64,000 bases of DNA from Coccinella septempunctata. Taxonomy: Eukaryota > Arthropoda > Insecta > Coleoptera > Coccinellidae. Under the pieces are notes generated by a model. It ran no database searches and was not told where the DNA came from. It saw nothing but the letters and a program-made list of their open reading frames with translations. Every line of letters begins with the position of its first letter. Within the stretch, counting starts at the first letter, position 1. The stretch covers positions 42,626,943 to 42,690,942 of the forward strand of contig NC_058191.1 of NCBI RefSeq assembly GCF_907165205.1. Reading direction: 5' to 3'. Below are positions 60,176-64,000 of this stretch, in pieces. The translations under genes were made by a program, and so were the position numbers.

Positions 60176-61500
60176 TTCGTCCAGATTAATAGCCGCATAT
60201 TGTTTTAGTGACATCGTTCGAGGGAAACATAAAGAACGTATATAATGAAAGAAAGACCGCTTCCAAGAAACGCTAAATCACCACGTTCTCCAAGCAAGAT
60301 CTAAACTCCCCGAAACATGGGAAATGGGTCAAGGAAAGTCTGCTTATTTATCACTTTCTCCGCGAAAGAAACGATAAATCCCGCCGTCCCCCAACTAGAT
60401 TATTAAGGGCAACATTTCCACGTTACAGATGTTCCGTAGGATAGCAAAAAGTTCCCATTCAGCTGGGGATGGTTTAGACCATGACGAGAATTTCATTAAC
60501 AACCCAATAACGCCCCTAATGAAATATAAAATTATACGTTACGAGGAGAAGCCTCTCATCGAAAAAATTCATAACTGGTATAAATCAGGGGCGTACGGAC
60601 GTACCCTCCGCGAATTTATGGGGGCTTAAGAGAAGATACCGAACCCCATTATCGGACAATTCTTAATTTGTTGGCGCCCATTCGTCCGAGAACTTGGCCT
60701 CTAGCCAAAAGACATCCTTAGATATATAGGTGCGATGTTTCGCGAGCCATTGTTTACCGACCTTCTTCGGGAGCATTTACATCCGTTATTTGTTCGGTGT
60801 ACACCGGAAAATGAAATCCGCACAGCTACTTGTTGCTCGTAATTGAATTCGATGAGGGAGGATTTCAGCGACTGGAGTTGAGTCTACCCCCGTTTCGTCG
60901 GAATCTGGAGAGGGTTTCGTTTTATGAGGTTGTAATAAGTTTCGTTCTGATCCGCGTATCCGGAAACTGATGGAAAATAATTGGGGAAAAAGCTCAGTTG
61001 CTACTGAAGCAACTGTTCGTTACCTCTGATTATTAGGTTCGGATTCGATCCACCAGCACGCTGCAATACTTGAGATTTTCTCATGATAATTGACAGAAAA
61101 ATTGCCGATATTCACAAAGCCACCTTCTTGACGACGGTATAGTCTATTTACCAAAGCAATGCCATGACGTCAGCATTCGTTCAAGATCAACGTTATACCA
61201 AACTATCCTCTCTTATTATATTGATGAAGGAAGGTATTGTTGAATCTTAGAAACTCGGCTTGTAAGAGGAGATGTTGTGTGTATTTCACCCGACGTTTCG
61301 TCCCCAACTTCAGTAGGCATCTTCAGAGGAATTTCGGTCGAGGACTATATTTCACTGTGTTTTTATCGCTCCAAACTGTTCGGATAGTCCTCCGGAGATG
61401 TTTGCTGCAGTTTTCATTTTGGGTAAAAGGTTTTTCTAGGTAATTCCTCCTCCATTTTTACGTAGAATCGACTGAAATAATGAAAAATATAGGTAACTTG
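60176..61500. other. Non-coding stretch with a CpG-richer, repeat-free island
   Basis: 60420-60920 is CpG-richer, appears single-copy, and holds short palindromes such as GTACGGACGTAC near 60594. No gene or RNA recognised. Its position upstream of the putative gene start fits regulatory DNA, but this is inference. Confidence 0.3.
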
Positions 61501-63590
61501 AAAATTTTTGAATGGAGTCACTCAAAAATTCGTCATGACAGAACGGTTGCTCTAAGGTCGATGAAATTTCGAGAATTTTTATAAGAAGAGTAGCTTTTCC
61601 AGAGTATGTATCACATTTGGGGTTACTTAAAAATTCGTTAAGACCGAACGGTTGCTCCGAGATGGATTAAATTCTCAGATTTATTACTAGAAGAGTTGCT
61701 CTTTCAGAATATGTATCACATTTCCATCTGCGGTTACTTTTATTGGGGAATAAACTACTCGAAAGCTGACCTTCGAAAAATCCTGAAAAAGATGGGCTCA
61801 GTTAAAAATTCGTCAAGACCGAACGGTTGCACCTAGATGGATGAAATTCGCAGATTTATTACTAGAAGAGTTGCTCTTTCAGAATATGTATTACATTTCC
61901 ATCTACGGTTACTTTTATTGAGAGATAAACGACTCGAAAGCTGACCTTCAAAAAATCCTGAAAAAGATGGGTTCAGTTAAAACTTCCTCAAGACCGAACG
62001 GTTGTTCCGAAATGGATGAAATTCGCAGATTTATTACTAGAAGAGTTGCTCTTTCAGAATATGCATCACATTTCCATCTGCGGTTACTTTTATTGGGGAA
62101 TAAACTACTCGAAAGCTGACCTTCGAAAAATCCTGAAAAAGATGGACTCAGTTAAAAATTCGTCAAGACCGAACGGTTGCACCTAGATGGATGAAATTCG
62201 CAGATTTATTACTAGAAGAGTTGCTCTTTCAGAATATGTATTACATTTCCATCTACGGTTACTTTTATTGAGAGATAAACGACTCGAAAGCTGACCTTCA
62301 AAAAATCCTGAAAAAGATGGGTTCAGTTAAAAATTCGTCAAGACCGAACGGTTGCGCAGAGATGGATGAAATTGTCAGATTTACTACTAGAAGAGTTACT
62401 CTTTCAGAATATGTTTGACGTTTAGATCTACGATTATTTTCCTGGAAGAGAAATTTCTCGAAAGATGACCTTCGAAAAATCCTGAAAAAGATGGGTTCAG
62501 CTGAAAATTCGTCAAGACCGAACGGTTGCGCCGAGATGGATGAAATTCTCAGATTTATTACTAGAAGAGTTGCTCTTTCAGAATATGTATCACATTTCCA
62601 TGTACGGTTACTTTTATTGAGAGATAAACTACTCGAAAGCTGACCTTCGAAAAATCCTGGAAAATATTGGTTCAGTTAAAAATTCGTCAAGACCGAACGG
62701 TTGCATCTAGATGGATGAAATTCTCAGATTTATTACTAGAAGGGTTGGTCTTTTAGAATACGTATCACATTTTCATCTACGGTTACTTTTATTGAGAGAT
62801 AAACCACTCGAAAGCTGACCTTCGAATAATCCTGGAAAAGATGGGTTCAGTTAAAAATTCGTCAAGACCGAACGGTTGCATCTAGATGGATGAAATTCTC
62901 AGATTTATTACTAGAAGGGTTGGTCTTTTAGAATATGTATCACATTTCCATTTACGGTTACTTTTATTGAGAGATAAACTACTCGAAAGCTGACCTTCGA
63001 AAAATCCTGAAAAATATGGGTTCAGTTAAATATTCGTCAAGACCGAACGGTTGCGCCGAGATAGATGAAATTCTCAAATTTATTACTAGAAAAGTTGCTC
63101 TTTCAGTTTATGTATCACATTTCCATTTACGGTTACTTATATTGAGAGATAAACGACTCGAAAACTCACCTTCAAAAAAACCTGAAAAAGCTGGGTTTAG
63201 TTAAAAATTCGTCAAGACCGAACGGTTGCGCCGACATGGATGAAATTCTCAGATTTATTACTAGAAGGGTTGGTCTTTTAGAATACGTATCACATTTTCA
63301 TCTACGGTTACGTTTATTGAGAAATAAACCACTCGAAAGCTGACCTTCGAAAAATCCTGGAAAAGATGGGTTCAGTTAAAAAATCGTCAAGATCGAACTG
63401 TTGCGCAAAATTGGAAGAAATTCTCAAATTTATTACTAGAAGATTTGCCCTTTCAGAATATGTATCATCTTCAGATCTACGATGATTTTCCTGGGAGATA
63501 CGCGACTCGAAAGTTGACCTTCGAAAAATCCCGAAAAAGATGCGGTCACTTAAAAATTCATCGAAACCGAACGGTTGCACCGAGGAGCGA
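61501..63590 (+). repeat. R4 satellite array, about eleven 175-bp units plus partial ends
   Basis: GACCGAACGGTTG recurs at 61642, 61817, 61992, 62167, 62342, 62516, 62691, 62866, 63041 and 63216, with degenerate copies at 63391 and 63565. Spacing is 174-175 throughout. A shortened first unit starts at 61537. Units share the ATTTATTACTAGAAGAGTTG core and the ACTCGAAAGCTGACCTTCGA segment. Variants alternate: units 1 and 3 share TTATTGGGGAATAAACTACT, units 2 and 4 share GAGAGATAAACGACTCG, so at least part is organised as a 350-bp dimer. Tandem period and homogeneity fit a satellite spread by unequal exchange. Confidence 0.95.
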
Positions 63591-63970
63591 GAGCAGGTTT
63601 TCAGCCTGTCAGCTCCAAAATTTGCTTCACCCTTCTGGCCTCAATCCCTTATATTTGTTATGCAATCCGCGTTCTCCACGATCCTCCACACAATACTTCC
63701 GAACACACAGATTTACCCCGTCATCAACCGACCGAAAAAATGCAAGTTTCGTCATTTTTCGATCTCGACAAGATTACATATTCCAGTTTTCCCCTTCGCT
63801 CAGTCTGAAGGACCGCGACATCAGAAACCCACCCTAGCAGTCGACTAGAGAAAAAAGTGAGATAGTGCGACGCAAGTGTCTCGAAGTGATGGTGCATCCT
63901 ATTTGTGCTATGTGATAGAGACCACGCCTGAGGAATACAGAATAGTGTGGCGACCACTGTGTCATCTTCC
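63591..63970 (+). promoter_or_regulatory. Possible leader or promoter-proximal region of the gene at 63971
   Basis: This is single-copy DNA between the satellite and the candidate start codon. TTTTCCCCTTCGCTCAG at 63785-63801 would serve as a 3' splice site. TCAGTCT at the same place also fits the insect initiator, so the two readings cannot be separated from sequence alone. No TATA box at the right distance is obvious. In the frame of the candidate ATG the nearest upstream stop is TGA at 63929. Confidence 0.35.
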
Positions 63971-64000
63971 ATGGTTCAGCCAAGCGGCAATAACAACAAC
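63971..64000 (+). CDS. Candidate N-terminus of a host protein, runs off the window
   Basis: ATG at 63971 begins MVQPSGNNNN and stays open to the window edge (only ten codons visible). It is the first ATG in its frame after the TGA at 63929. A Ser-Gly start running into polyAsn is common in insect regulatory proteins such as transcription factors, but ten residues cannot identify a family. The purine-poor CTTCC before the ATG is not a strong insect start context. If real, most of this window is its upstream or intronic DNA. Confidence 0.4.
   Translation, partial: MVQPSGNNNN

Noticed and set aside
63314..63580. 88-codon frame with internally repeated protein sequence
   Set aside because: The repeats come from the 175-bp satellite unit read through on the minus strand.
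61501..63590. CRISPR-like array because of regular repeats
   Set aside because: The whole 175-bp unit is repeated with no unique spacers, and the context is a eukaryotic satellite.

Overview
This looks like non-coding DNA from an insect nuclear genome (a beetle is a guess). It is AT-rich, has no operon-like gene packing, and is full of arthropod-type transposon relics: seven mariner copies, one Tc1-like copy, one non-LTR retrotransposon tail, and many non-autonomous inverted-repeat elements. It also holds short AACCT runs, which match the insect TTAGG telomere repeat. I found no intact host protein gene. The best host-gene signal is an ATG at 63971, followed by a Ser-Gly-polyAsn start that runs off the right edge. 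A second, weaker one is a frameshifted chemoreceptor-like relic at 53.7-54.8 kb.

Layout. 0-0.9 kb: 454-bp tandem repeat (called R5 here). 2.6-8 kb: scattered pieces of a long-TIR MITE (R1) and of a 175-bp satellite-like unit (R4), plus a nearly perfect 40-bp palindrome at 7021. 8.7-9.85 kb: CTCGAG-ended inverted-repeat cluster (R7). 12.3-13 kb: R4 array. 14.2-18.1 kb: mariner copies A and B. 18.8-20.0 kb: R5 flanking an R4 array. 20.9 kb: interstitial telomere-like repeat. 21.8-22.5 kb: element with repeated GGTGACTTGGGACA motifs. 23.2-24 kb: mariner C. 26.7-28.1 kb: R1 interrupted by 466-bp tandem repeats (R6). 29.1-30.0 kb: 0.93-kb element with TA target duplication and GGGTAAGTGTGCGC motifs. 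32.3-35.0 kb: mariners D and E in opposite orientation. 35.9-37.2 kb: Tc1-like element. 41.4-42.7 kb: mariner F, carrying a 36-bp hAT-like insertion. 43.5-44.9 kb: R1/R2 block and a 0.2-kb MITE. 46.3-46.6 kb: hAT-like MITE with an 8-bp target duplication. 49.7-50.7 kb: non-LTR tail. 52.8-56.5 kb: two 0.85-kb inverted arms (R11) around the chemoreceptor-like relic. 58.9-60.2 kb: mariner G. 61.5-63.6 kb: 175-bp satellite with higher-order structure, ending about 0.4 kb before the putative gene start.

The window reads as a large intergenic or intronic interval upstream of the gene starting near 63.97 kb. It was colonised by several waves of DNA transposons, all now inactive here. The few CpG-richer, repeat-free islands (near 1.2-1.5, 5.15-5.35, 12.0-12.15, 21.3-21.55, 31.7-32.0 and 60.4-60.9 kb) are the likeliest places for host regulatory DNA. 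The most unusual observations are the 36-bp mini-element with an 8-bp duplication, the inverted-arm structure around the chemoreceptor-like relic, the repeated linkage of R5 to R4, and several elements whose ends carry GGG-x-ACTTG-like motifs. Repeat names R1-R11 are local labels, not database names.
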